Assembly (NCBI GenBank): GCA_947070915.1
Contig: CAMTDY010000047.1
Coordinates: 1 to 16,538, forward strand
DNA from: an uncultured Roseburia sp.
GTDB lineage: Bacteria; Bacillota; Clostridia; Lachnospirales; Lachnospiraceae
DNA length: 16,538 bases
Direction: 5' to 3'
The notes beneath the pieces were generated by a model. The model was not told the origin of the DNA. It made no database searches and saw only the letters and a list, made by a program, of their open reading frames with translations. Numbering within the stretch: the stretch's first letter is position 1; each line of letters begins with the position of its first letter. Both the position numbers and the translations under genes were made by a program. Below, piece after piece: positions 1 to 8,018 of the stretch.

Positions 1-870
1 AAATGGGTAATTCTTTATTTTCATAAGCGAAACCACAAAAAGCAACATACTAAACAGCGAAAAGAACAGATAGGACTGCCACAGTCTGGGCAGATTGTCA
101 TAGCCAAAGCTGTGCATATAATAGGTGGCATGGTTCAGAGGCGAGATCCAGCCGCTTATAATATTAGCGAAGCGGATCTTCTCCATGGAAATCCCAAACC
201 ATTCCGCCACGATATCCGGATTCATCAGTAGGCCGAATCCACTAAAGACCACACCGCCTATCATTCCGCCATTGCTTCTGCAAAGATTTAATAACAAAAT
301 AACTCCCGCCATGGAGACCGCATAGCCCGTCATCAATAAAAAGATGTGCAACGTACAGCGGTAAGGATCCGTCAGCTCCAGAACTTTGACAAAGGAAGGC
401 ACTGCGATCTTTTCCCCAATGCCTGAATATCCTAATATTGCCGCTGTGTCACTCCACAGATTTGCCGGATATGCCCTTCCCGCCGACAAGAGCACCGTCG
501 CCAAAAGAATAAAGACCATAAAACCAAAGGTGGCAGATATCAAATATACGATCTGCCCCAGCATCCATACCCTTCGGTCCGTTCTTACCATAAAATAAGG
601 TACTTCATTGGAGAGGTTGGGCATATCTGAAAAAAGAAGAAGCAGTAAGATCGAGATGGCAAGTACTGACTGCGCGTCCCCGAAAGTCCATATAAATGCT
701 TCCATTCCCTGCAGATACGTGCCATGTTCCTGTGCAAACTGCATCACCTTATCCGACAACAGAAAGCAGAATATAAAAGCGAGGAGAAAGCACATTATGA
801 TCTGGGGATTTCTGTGCCACTTCCTAAAATTTGAACGGGCAATGTACAGAATCTGTCTGACCTTATACAT
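1..870 (-). CDS. ABC-2-like transporter permease (3' end outside window)
   Basis: The frame opens at ATG 868-870 and stays open for all 290 codons to the left edge, so the C-terminus is missing. The start overlaps the stop of the preceding gene by 8 bases (ATGTATAA), which suggests translational coupling. The protein is very hydrophobic. It begins MYKVRQILYIARSNFRKW, followed by a first membrane segment at about residues 25-40, and further segments occur around 65-80, 105-130, 180-200 and 205-220. The pattern fits the membrane subunit of an ABC-2-type exporter: a short cytosolic N-terminus, about six membrane spans and an amphipathic stretch after the second span. I see no ATP-binding motifs, so it would need a separate ATPase, plausibly encoded just beyond the left edge. 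It pairs with the neighbouring smaller membrane protein. The substrate cannot be told from sequence. Confidence 0.75.
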   Translation of the reverse strand, partial: MYKVRQILYIARSNFRKWHRNPQIIMCFLLAFIFCFLLSDKVMQFAQEHGTYLQGMEAFIWTFGDAQSVLAISILLLLLFSDMPNLSNEVPYFMVRTDRRVWMLGQIVYLISATFGFMVFILLATVLLSAGRAYPANLWSDTAAILGYSGIGEKIAVPSFVKVLELTDPYRCTLHIFLLMTGYAVSMAGVILLLNLCRSNGGMIGGVVFSGFGLLMNPDIVAEWFGISMEKIRFANIISGWISPLNHATYYMHSFGYDNLPRLWQSYLFFSLFSMLLFVVSLMKIKNYPF

Positions 871-1489
871 GTTCGATACACCTCCCAAGAATCTCATAAT
901 AGAGAACGCCGATAAGCAGGATCATCCCCACCAGCAGCAGCACGATCCCCGTATCCCCCAGCACCCACGTATGTTCCGGGGCATACCATTCCACCGGATA
1001 CAGGCAGTACAATGTCTTAAAATAGCGCTCATACAATATGACCAGCATATAAAACAGTACAAACGCACCACCATAGGCGACATACCTGCTGTTTGCAGCG
1101 GCGGCGAGAGCCGCCGCCACCACCGCCCACAGCATCCCGGAGAGGAAGATCAGGAGAAGCTTCCATTCCATATCCTCCCCGCCGCCAGTCAGCAGAAAAA
1201 ATAAACATGCCGCTGTGAGCAGACCGCCCCCGCTTATGCCACAGGCGAGAAACTTTCCCAGTATATAGGATGTTTTTCCACACCGGGGCAGGTATTCTTT
1301 GATGTAGCCACTCTGGTAATCGCCAAGCCATGCCGTGGAATAAGGCAGGGAGGCCAGAACCGGCACACTAATCTGGAACAGTTCCGACTCAAACCCTGCA
1401 CGCCATAGAATGATACACTCGATCAGCAGCCCCGCAAGAAAATTTACACTGCCAAATGCCCGTTTTATATCTGTTTCAAAACTATTCAT
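863..1489 (-). CDS. ABC-2-like membrane protein, probable transporter permease subunit
   Basis: This is a 208-residue polytopic membrane protein with likely spans at about residues 17-33, 38-55, 78-102, 108-131, 136-154 and 178-200. Between spans 2 and 3 it carries GDYQSGYIKEYLPRCGKTSY followed by ILGKF. That arrangement, an acidic/SGY segment, a conserved Arg and a YI..K entry into the next helix, is common in small ABC-2-type permeases of clostridial exporters (family knowledge, not verified by search). The ATG at 1489 is preceded by AAGGA with 8-base spacing, supporting this start. It lies 55 bases after the lipoprotein gene and overlaps the next permease by 8 bases, so the three are probably one transcript. 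No catalytic residues are seen. It could instead be a structural membrane protein with no transport role. Confidence 0.75.
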   Translation of the reverse strand: MNSFETDIKRAFGSVNFLAGLLIECIILWRAGFESELFQISVPVLASLPYSTAWLGDYQSGYIKEYLPRCGKTSYILGKFLACGISGGGLLTAACLFFLLTGGGEDMEWKLLLIFLSGMLWAVVAAALAAAANSRYVAYGGAFVLFYMLVILYERYFKTLYCLYPVEWYAPEHTWVLGDTGIVLLLVGMILLIGVLYYEILGRCIEHV

Positions 1490-1544
1490 AGCTGCAATCC
1501 TTCCCCGGGCCAGCCCCCTGATATTGGCGTACGGATATCATATA

Positions 1545-3077
1545 CTAGTACCCCAGTTCCTGGTTTATAACGGAACCGTCAATGGCATTTATGGAAAGGA
1601 TAATGCCTGTCTTTTTGCCCGCCTTTCCACTTCCGTATTCGTCCACCACTGTCCCCTCAAAATTCCAGACAGGAACTACCAGCCCCGTGTCAAAACTGTC
1701 CTTCTCACTGATCCTGGTATATACGAGGTTTACATCTGTTACCTTGACAGATACGCTTCCCCCTGCCTCCTTGTCCTGTGCTGCATTTTCTATGACAACC
1801 ATTTTCTCAAAGGTTTCTTTGATCTCATCAAAGGATTTTATGCGGCTGTCTTTCACCACCGTTTCACTTATGGAAAGCGGAGAAAGATAATGGAAACCTA
1901 CGATGCCACTGTCATTTACGGCGACTGCCACTGCTTCGCTTCCCCACATTTTTTTCACATAATCTTTGCCCTGCCATCCATCCGTCAGCTTGTAACCAGC
2001 CTGATTATTGACGAAAACGTTATCCAGCTTTCTCAGGCACAGAAAACGATATATGTTCCTGTACTTATTCACGTCTCCATTCTGTATAAGCTGGGAGTAT
2101 ACCCCCTGTTCATAACATTTGTAATCATCAAGCCCCAGCTGCTCAAGAAGAGTATTTACCTTCTGTTCCGCCTCTTCCTGGGACAGGGTCAAAGGTTCAT
2201 TGTCGACATGCGTTAAAGCCCCCCCCAGATCAACTCCTGAAAACTCCGGCTCCCGCCCATCCTTTTTCGGTGTGATCATTTGAAAATCATTATCCACAAC
2301 AGCAGAACTCAGATTGTCACTATACCCGTTTTTGCTGCACTCGTACCGCAGGCAGTTTCCATAATTTTCCGAATTCTGCACAAACAGCGTATGATAGTTT
2401 CCATCTTTTCCATCGCTCAATCCATAATACATCTCTCCATCCCCGTGCAGGTCATACAGCCAGCTGTAGAACGTATCCTTTGGGTCGCTGTCATACAGAT
2501 CCTTTATGCTGAGAATTTTGTTCTGGGACGGATAATCGGTAAGCTTCACATGATCCGGTGCTTTTTCATATTCCTTTTTCAGATCCGCAATATTTCCTTC
2601 ATACTCTTCGACCATGGCGGTATCTCCTGATTTTTTAGCGTCATTCAATTCTTTTTTATAATCATTAATTTCTTTTGCGACATCGGATTTCGTCCGGGTC
2701 TTACCTTTACTGCCGTCGTAATAAGCCAGCCCAGGTGTCAGCGTCTTTTGAACCCGCTCCAAAAAATCCTGCTTGATCTTTTGTGCCCGCACCCGGTATA
2801 CTGAGAGCTTTTCTACCTCAGGCACCTCTACCTTCGCATCCACATCCACAACAACCTTTAATTTCTTGTCCTCGATATGGGTCTTGTAGGTCTCATACTT
2901 TTTCACTTCTTCCTTGATCTGATCAAAAGTATTTGTATCATCCGTCTTCTGTGCCTCCTGCAGCATTTTATCCATATTCTTTTCTTTGACCACAGATTTC
3001 TCAGGATTGCTGGCGCATCCAGCCAGTGTAAGAACCATCACTCCTGATAACATCAATGCCACGCATTTTTTCTTCAT
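1545..3077 (-). CDS. Uncharacterised 510-residue lipoprotein (DUF6034-like guess)
   Basis: The N-terminus is a classic lipoprotein signal: a KKK n-region, a hydrophobic core and lipobox L18-A19-G20-C21, so the mature protein should be anchored outside the membrane by Cys21. Residues about 131-173 are rich in Lys, Glu, Asp and Ala and look like a short coiled coil. The C-terminal part (about 440-510) has a LVVPVWNFEG strand and an ILSINAIDGSVI ending, resembling PepSY/YycI-type periplasmic modules; this similarity is by eye only. The start is supported by GGAGGG 6-7 bases upstream. It lies between a sensor kinase and two ABC-2 permeases on the same strand, so roles as a kinase modulator, a ligand-capturing partner of the transporter or a resistance lipoprotein are all open. 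I do not recognise an enzyme active site. The DUF6034 label is from memory of similar clostridial lipoproteins and is uncertain. Confidence 0.8.
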   Translation of the reverse strand: MKKKCVALMLSGVMVLTLAGCASNPEKSVVKEKNMDKMLQEAQKTDDTNTFDQIKEEVKKYETYKTHIEDKKLKVVVDVDAKVEVPEVEKLSVYRVRAQKIKQDFLERVQKTLTPGLAYYDGSKGKTRTKSDVAKEINDYKKELNDAKKSGDTAMVEEYEGNIADLKKEYEKAPDHVKLTDYPSQNKILSIKDLYDSDPKDTFYSWLYDLHGDGEMYYGLSDGKDGNYHTLFVQNSENYGNCLRYECSKNGYSDNLSSAVVDNDFQMITPKKDGREPEFSGVDLGGALTHVDNEPLTLSQEEAEQKVNTLLEQLGLDDYKCYEQGVYSQLIQNGDVNKYRNIYRFLCLRKLDNVFVNNQAGYKLTDGWQGKDYVKKMWGSEAVAVAVNDSGIVGFHYLSPLSISETVVKDSRIKSFDEIKETFEKMVVIENAAQDKEAGGSVSVKVTDVNLVYTRISEKDSFDTGLVVPVWNFEGTVVDEYGSGKAGKKTGIILSINAIDGSVINQELGY

Positions 3078-3102
3078 GCCTGTTCCCTCCTGTCAAAACG
3101 AA

Positions 3103-3133
3103 CGTCCATGTTGGAATCATTCTAACATGGACG
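3103..3133. promoter_or_regulatory. 31-bp near-perfect palindrome between kinase and lipoprotein genes
   Basis: The left arm CGTCCATGTTGGAAT (3103-3117) and the right arm ATTCTAACATGGACG (3119-3133) are inverted copies with one mismatch in 15 pairs around a single central base, 3118. The dyad sits in the 80-base gap between the kinase stop (3158) and the lipoprotein start (3077). As DNA it could be an operator for the adjacent response regulator. As RNA on the leftward transcript it gives a 10-bp stem extending past one mismatch, followed by GTTCGTTTTG, which is too poor in U for a strong terminator. It could therefore attenuate, protect or be processed, adjusting lipoprotein and transporter levels relative to the two-component genes. 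Confidence 0.7.
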
Positions 3134-3157
3134 CATTCACCAAGTATTCATCATTTT

Positions 3158-4540
3158 TTAAACAAATTGTAAAATCATCTGGGTTCCCTGTCCCACTTCG
3201 CTCTCGATCCGGATGCAGCAGTTGTGCCTTTTTAATATCAGCGCTGTGATTGCAAGTCCAAGTCCGGCGCCGCCGCTTTTTCTGCTCCTCGACTTGTCGA
3301 TCATGTAAAATGGTTCCAGGATCCTCTCCTTCTCTTCCTCTGGAATACCGGTTCCAAAATCCCTGACGCAGATTGTATTTCCTGCTGCGGAGAGCAGGAT
3401 CCGGTCTCCCCTCCGGCTCGCCTTTCTGGCGTTGTCGATGAGATTGATCAGCACCTCAGTAAACAGGTCGGCATCCACCAGAAAAACCTCACCCTTTTCC
3501 TGACATTCCAGAAGGATACCATCCTGCTCCAAACTCTGGCCGCAGGCCTCCGCCGCTCTATGGAATAATACACCTGCCGCCATCTCTTCCAAATAAATGT
3601 TGTCATTTTCCTCCAACAACAGCAGATCCATCATCTTTCGTGAGAGCCGCTCTAGCCGGCAGCTTTCTTCATATATATAAGAAAGTGCCTCCTCTTTGTC
3701 CTCTTCCGGGAGCTTTACGGTCAGGAGCGTTCTGGCATACCCAGAGATGGCTGTCATAGGAGTTTTTAGTTCATGAGTCAGATTTCCCATAAATAATGTC
3801 CGCTTCCACTCTGCCTCTTTCAGTTTTTCGATGCGGAACTGCACCGCCTCCGCCATCTGGTTAAAGTTCCCACTTAACTCCCCGATCTCATCCTTTCTCT
3901 CCACCGGAATCCTCTCATCGTACTGACCCCTGGCGATCTGTTTTGCCCCGGCATTTAACTGCTGCAGGGGAAAAAGCACCTTATTTAATACGATAAAAAG
4001 CAGCAGGCAGACCGCCATCGTAATAATACAGGTGAGAACAACCAGCCCGAATCCCAGCAGTCTCATTCGCTCCCACACATAGGTGATATCCTCCAGTTTA
4101 TAAAGAGTACACTTGTCCCCTATTTGTGTGTTATAAACAAAAAAACGCTGATCCTCCCACTCCATCTGCGCCATCTTCAGGTCTGGGTCAGAAATATACC
4201 TATACTCTAAAGCATTCAGCTCCTTCTGTTCAAACACCGTTTCATTATAGATTTCCTCCCCATCCTTTTCTGATGAAAAGCAGACCGTCAGATCATCGTT
4301 GTGCTGTTTGAGAATGTATTGCATCACCTCTGTATCCTGAGAAAATCCCATGTCGTCACTAATCGCATGGATACGGTCCTCCAGTTGTGAGATCCCCTCC
4401 GTCACATTTTTAAAACTCTGTCCTTCCGCAGCCTCCAGGGAAATTCTTTTTACCAGACCATAAACCGCCACACTGCAGAACGAACATGAGAACAACGTAC
4501 TGATACAGCATATGAGAATAATCTTTGCCTTTAATCTCAT
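3158..4540 (-). CDS. Membrane sensor histidine kinase (HAMP, HisKA, HATPase)
   Basis: The 460 residues show the standard order of a class I sensor kinase. Membrane span 1 is about 7-29, an extracytoplasmic domain of about 130 residues follows (30-159), span 2 is about 160-186, and HAMP is about 187-239 with the KDEIGEL motif. HisKA carries NLTHELKTPM with the phosphoacceptor His256. The ATPase domain has an N box LINLIDNARKAS (364-375), G1 DFGTGIP (394-400), an F box EPFYMID and G2 GGAGLGLAI. All catalytic motifs look intact. It should autophosphorylate and pass phosphate to the regulator encoded 3 bases upstream. GGAGG inside the last codons of that regulator is its ribosome binding site, so translation is probably coupled. 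The lipoprotein and permeases downstream are the likely targets or accessory parts. The signal is unknown. Confidence 0.95.
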   Translation of the reverse strand: MRLKAKIILICCISTLFSCSFCSVAVYGLVKRISLEAAEGQSFKNVTEGISQLEDRIHAISDDMGFSQDTEVMQYILKQHNDDLTVCFSSEKDGEEIYNETVFEQKELNALEYRYISDPDLKMAQMEWEDQRFFVYNTQIGDKCTLYKLEDITYVWERMRLLGFGLVVLTCIITMAVCLLLFIVLNKVLFPLQQLNAGAKQIARGQYDERIPVERKDEIGELSGNFNQMAEAVQFRIEKLKEAEWKRTLFMGNLTHELKTPMTAISGYARTLLTVKLPEEDKEEALSYIYEESCRLERLSRKMMDLLLLEENDNIYLEEMAAGVLFHRAAEACGQSLEQDGILLECQEKGEVFLVDADLFTEVLINLIDNARKASRRGDRILLSAAGNTICVRDFGTGIPEEEKERILEPFYMIDKSRSRKSGGAGLGLAITALILKRHNCCIRIESEVGQGTQMILQFV

Positions 4541-4543
4541 AAC

Positions 4544-5218
4544 CTATTCCTCCAGCCTGTAACCCATCTTAGAAACAGTTTTTATATTGTCATTTAAAGA
4601 AAGCTTTTTCCGGAGCTGCCCAATATGCACATCCACCGTTCTCGTCTCTCCGAGGTAATCCACTCCCCACACCCGCCGCAGCAGCTCTTCTCTGGATATG
4701 GCGATATTTTTATTCCGTGCCAGCACACAGAGCAGATCAAATTCCATAGGCTTCAATAATACCTCTTCACCATTTTTTCTGACAGTATGTTCCAGAAAAT
4801 TAATCTCCACATCCAGAATGCGGATGACATCTCCAAGTTTTTTCGTTCTCTCCAACACTTTTTCCATCCGCACCATAAGCTCCAGCATATCAAAGGGCTT
4901 TACGATATAATCTTCCGCCCCGCCCTGCAGCCCCTGTATCTTCGAATTTATATCATCTTTCGCCGTCAAAAATATGACTGGTATCTCATAGGTCCTGACG
5001 ATCTCAAACAGAGCAAATCCATCCATTCCGGGCAGCATGACATCCAGCAGGGCGATATCATAGGCGTGCTCTTCTTCTAACGCCTCCGCCGCTTCCCTGC
5101 CATCGTGAAACATCTTCGTCTCGTACCCCGCCACTTTAAGATTCATCGCTATCATTTTTGCAATGGAGATCTCATCCTCCACGATCAAAACCCTGTTCTG
5201 TGCCATTTTTCTACCCAT
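4544..5218 (-). CDS. OmpR-family DNA-binding response regulator
   Basis: This 224-residue protein has an N-terminal receiver and a C-terminal winged helix. The receiver shows the acidic pair E14-D15 (VEDE), the phosphoacceptor Asp59 in LLDVMLPGMDG, T85 in FLTAKDD and K107 in VKPFD. The DNA-binding domain spans about 131-224 and contains LKPMEFDLL, VWG and RTVDVHIGQLRKKL, typical of the OmpR/PhoB class. ATG 5218 is chosen over Met5 because AAGGAGG lies 8 bases upstream of it. A strong promoter lies just upstream (5256-5284). It is the first gene of a leftward operon with its kinase, a lipoprotein and two permeases, and so is the expected transcriptional controller of that operon and perhaps of itself. 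Confidence 0.95.
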   Translation of the reverse strand: MGRKMAQNRVLIVEDEISIAKMIAMNLKVAGYETKMFHDGREAAEALEEEHAYDIALLDVMLPGMDGFALFEIVRTYEIPVIFLTAKDDINSKIQGLQGGAEDYIVKPFDMLELMVRMEKVLERTKKLGDVIRILDVEINFLEHTVRKNGEEVLLKPMEFDLLCVLARNKNIAISREELLRRVWGVDYLGETRTVDVHIGQLRKKLSLNDNIKTVSKMGYRLEE

Positions 5219-5255
5219 GCTGCCAGCCTCCTTCGCGAATATCTATATTTTATTT

Positions 5256-5284
5256 ATTATAGCAACTTACAAAAACAATATCAA
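5256..5284 (-). promoter_or_regulatory. Sigma-A-type promoter for the leftward regulator/kinase operon
   Basis: On the minus strand, TTGATA (5279-5284) is followed by 17 bases and a perfect TATAAT (5256-5261). That is 5/6 and 6/6 matches to consensus with ideal spacing. Transcription would start about 30 bases before the start codon at 5218, leaving the AAGGAGG site in the leader. It lies back to back with a rightward promoter for the hybrid kinase. Confidence 0.75.
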
Positions 5285-5310
5285 TTAAGTAAATGTGATA
5301 TTTTCAAGTC

Positions 5311-5339
5311 TTGTAGATTTTAACGTTCTGTTATATAAT
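5311..5339 (+). promoter_or_regulatory. Putative promoter for the hybrid kinase gene
   Basis: A perfect TATAAT at 5334-5339 is preceded by 17 bases and TTGTAG (5311-5316), which matches TTGACA only in its first three bases. Expected initiation is near 5346, giving a leader of about 37 bases with GAGGTG (5372-5377) 5 bases before ATG 5383. The weak -35 suggests an activator or modest basal expression. Confidence 0.55.
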
Positions 5340-5351
5340 GATACCAGGGTC

Positions 5352-5361
5352 AAAGTACTTT
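5352..5361. promoter_or_regulatory. Small palindrome near the hybrid-kinase transcription start
   Basis: AAAGTACTTT is a perfect 10-bp palindrome roughly at +6 to +15 of the putative rightward promoter. The position would suit a repressor operator, but a 10-bp AT-rich palindrome can easily arise by chance. Confidence 0.3.
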
Positions 5362-5382
5362 AACTATGTATGAGGTGAACAC

Positions 5383-7938
5383 ATGAAAAACAAGACATCC
5401 CGCTTTCTCATTGGAAGCTTTATTCTGGTATTTATATTAAGTGCATTCATATTTATTTTTCTTATGAACCGCATGGCTGGCAAAAGCAGAGAAACCTCTG
5501 CTAAGATCGGAAATTTTTATATGGAGAGGATGAGCACGGAGATCACCAAGCACTTTGAGACAACGATGGACATCAAGTTGTCCCAGGTGGAGGGTATGAT
5601 CAACGCAACACCACCTGACGGTGACCTGAAAGGCGATAAACTCATAGAAGCTATGGCGGCAGGCGCTGATTCCAGAAATTTTAAGTATTTAGGACTTTAT
5701 GCAGAAGATGGCAGCGTGGAACTCATTTACGGGGATGATGTAACCATCGCCGACTCTGAACCATTTTTTACTTCCTTAAAAAACGGGGATAAAAAAATAG
5801 CCATTGCAAATACCCCGGATCCAGAGCTGAACCTTGTACTGCTGGGTGTTCCCTGCAAGTATGATATGAACAATGGAAAAAAAAGCATGGCACTGGTAGG
5901 CGGTATTGATATCAATTTTATAAGCAGAACACTTTCCCTTGATGATCAGAATTCAGAGACATATTCACATATCATAAGGAGAAATGGCGATTTTGTCATC
6001 AAGAGCGGGTCAGCAACATTAAATAACTATTATGAACGCCTGAAGAAAATGGTACTTGATTCGGATGAGCGGGGCGTCGATTATTATGTAGACAATTTTC
6101 ATAATGCTATAGATAAAAGGGTTTTGTACTCCGATATCATCTCCACCAAAGAGGGGATAAAATGCGTGTACTGTACACCGCTTTCCTATTCGGAATGGTA
6201 CCTGGTAACCGCTATGTCCTATGACTCTCTGGATGATATTATACTCGATCTGGATAACGAAAGACTGATCTCCTTTTTGATGGCATTATCTCTGATGTAT
6301 ATTATATTTATGATCGTATTTACAGTATTTTATAAGCTGGCGAAAAATCAGCTGATCGAGGTAAAACGGGCGCGCAATGAGGCCATCAAGGCCAACCATG
6401 CAAAAAGCGAGTTCCTGTCAAATATGAGCCATGATATCCGCACCCCTATGAATGCTATTGTGGGTATGACCACCATAGCTACAACGAATATCGACAACAA
6501 AGAGCAGTTATTGAACTGTCTAAAAAAAATAACATTGTCCAGCCGTCATCTGCTCGGTCTGATCAATGACATCCTCGACATGTCAAAGATTGAGAGCGGA
6601 AAAATGACGCTGAACATAGAACTGATCTCACTGCGGGAAGCGATGGAGAGCATTGTGAGCGTGATCCAGCCCCAGGTAAAGGCAAAAAATCAAAAATTTG
6701 ATATATTTATTTCCAATATTTTATCTGAAAATGTGTATTGTGACAGCGTCCGGCTGAATCAGGTGCTGATCAATTTTATGTCCAATGCCTTCAAATTCAC
6801 ACCGGAGGGCGGTGAAATCCATATCTATGTAGATCAGGAAGAATCACCAAAGGGCGACAACTTTGTCCGTGTCAACTTCCGTATCAAAGACAGCGGCATC
6901 GGCATGACACCAGAGTTTCAGGAAAAAATGTTTGACGCCTTTGTGCGGGAGGACAATCTGAGAGTACACAAAACAGAGGGTACCGGTCTTGGTATGGCGA
7001 TCAACAAACACATCATCGATGCCATGGAGGGGACGATCAAAGTCCACAGTGAACTTCAGAAGGGAACTGAATTCCATGTCATTCTTGATCTGGAAAGAGC
7101 TACAGTCTCAGAGGCAGATATGATCCTGCCTGCCTGGAACATGCTTCTTGTGGATGATGATGAGCAGCTGTGCAAAGATACTGCAGCAAACCTTAAAGAG
7201 ATGTCCGTCTCATGTGACTGGACCCTTGACGGTCAGTCCGCCATCGAGATGGTGGAAGATCATTTGAAAAAGCACAACGACTATCAGATTGTGCTATTGG
7301 ATTGGAAAATGGAGGGAATGAGTGGTATCGAAACTGCCAGGGAACTGCGTAAACGCTTTGGAAATGACATTCCGATTCTTCTCATATCCGCTTACGACTG
7401 GAGTGACATTGAAGAGGATGCCAAAGACGCTGGTATCAGTGGTTTCATTGGCAAACCATTATTTAAATCCACCCTTTATCACGGACTGATGCAGTTTATG
7501 GACCCGATCCAGGGCAAACAGCAGGAACAGACGAAAAAGAGAAGAGATTTTAACGGTGTTAAGATCCTGCTGGCAGAGGACAATGATCTCAACTATGAAA
7601 TTGCCAACGAACTTCTTACCAGCATAGGCATGGAGGTTGAATGGGCACAAAATGGTCAGATATGCGTGGAGATGTTCCAGAATTCCGATGAGGGCTATTA
7701 CGATGCCATACTTATGGATATCCGGATGCCGGTTATGACAGGATATGAGGCAAGCGCAAAGATCCGTACCCTTGACCGTTCCGATTCGGATATTCCGATC
7801 ATCGCAATGACGGCAGATGCCTTTTCTGAAGACGTAAAAAAATGCCTGGATCACGGGATGAACGCCCATACTTCCAAGCCAATTGATATGGACGTCCTGA
7901 CACGGGTATTGGCACGATATCTGCCAGAACAGAATTAA
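5383..7938 (+). CDS. Hybrid sensor histidine kinase with two receiver domains
   Basis: The 851 residues read as span 1 (about 8-30), a large extracytoplasmic sensor of about 260 residues with a dCache-like look (about 31-293), and span 2 (about 294-317). A linker follows with HisKA carrying SNMSHDIRTPMN, phosphoacceptor His350. The ATPase domain has N box residues around N464-N468, DSGIGM (503-508) and GTGLGMAI (533-540). Receiver 1 (about 586-706) has Asp640 in VLLDWKMEGM, S669 and K691. Receiver 2 (about 727-848) has E732-D733, Asp779 in ILMDIRMPVMTG, T810 and K832. Both receivers keep their key acidic and Lys residues. No Hpt and no DNA-binding or other output domain is attached, and no dedicated partner is adjacent, so phosphate must pass to a protein encoded elsewhere, or receiver 2 works through protein contacts. 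It is a single-gene unit with its own promoter, and GAGGTG supports the start. Confidence 0.95.
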   Translation: MKNKTSRFLIGSFILVFILSAFIFIFLMNRMAGKSRETSAKIGNFYMERMSTEITKHFETTMDIKLSQVEGMINATPPDGDLKGDKLIEAMAAGADSRNFKYLGLYAEDGSVELIYGDDVTIADSEPFFTSLKNGDKKIAIANTPDPELNLVLLGVPCKYDMNNGKKSMALVGGIDINFISRTLSLDDQNSETYSHIIRRNGDFVIKSGSATLNNYYERLKKMVLDSDERGVDYYVDNFHNAIDKRVLYSDIISTKEGIKCVYCTPLSYSEWYLVTAMSYDSLDDIILDLDNERLISFLMALSLMYIIFMIVFTVFYKLAKNQLIEVKRARNEAIKANHAKSEFLSNMSHDIRTPMNAIVGMTTIATTNIDNKEQLLNCLKKITLSSRHLLGLINDILDMSKIESGKMTLNIELISLREAMESIVSVIQPQVKAKNQKFDIFISNILSENVYCDSVRLNQVLINFMSNAFKFTPEGGEIHIYVDQEESPKGDNFVRVNFRIKDSGIGMTPEFQEKMFDAFVREDNLRVHKTEGTGLGMAINKHIIDAMEGTIKVHSELQKGTEFHVILDLERATVSEADMILPAWNMLLVDDDEQLCKDTAANLKEMSVSCDWTLDGQSAIEMVEDHLKKHNDYQIVLLDWKMEGMSGIETARELRKRFGNDIPILLISAYDWSDIEEDAKDAGISGFIGKPLFKSTLYHGLMQFMDPIQGKQQEQTKKRRDFNGVKILLAEDNDLNYEIANELLTSIGMEVEWAQNGQICVEMFQNSDEGYYDAILMDIRMPVMTGYEASAKIRTLDRSDSDIPIIAMTADAFSEDVKKCLDHGMNAHTSKPIDMDVLTRVLARYLPEQN

Positions 7939-7952
7939 TACAATGATATTAG

Positions 7953-7990
7953 TAAAAGCCGGGAATCTGCTGTCAGACTTCCGGCTTTTA
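7953..7990. terminator. Bidirectional intrinsic terminator between convergent kinase genes
   Basis: TAAAAGCCGG (7953-7962) and CCGGCTTTTA (7981-7990) form a perfect 10-bp stem. The 18-base interior can itself pair TCTG with CAGA around CTGT. The T run lies at the 3' side of the stem on both strands, so it can end the rightward hybrid-kinase transcript and the leftward BceS-like transcript, whose genes stop at 7938 and 8019. Confidence 0.8.
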
Positions 7991-8018
7991 GTTTACTGTG
8001 TTTTCCCATGTCATGAAC

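Noticed and set aside
1..1489. The two permeases as the missing BceB-like partner of the BceS kinase
   Set aside because: BceB-type permeases are single proteins of about 650 residues with ten spans and a large outer domain; these are two small ABC-2-like proteins in another operon with its own two-component pair.
608..2216. Long plus-strand open frames across the permease and lipoprotein genes
   Set aside because: They lie antisense to well-supported genes with ribosome sites and clear protein features, and their translations show no domain-like character.
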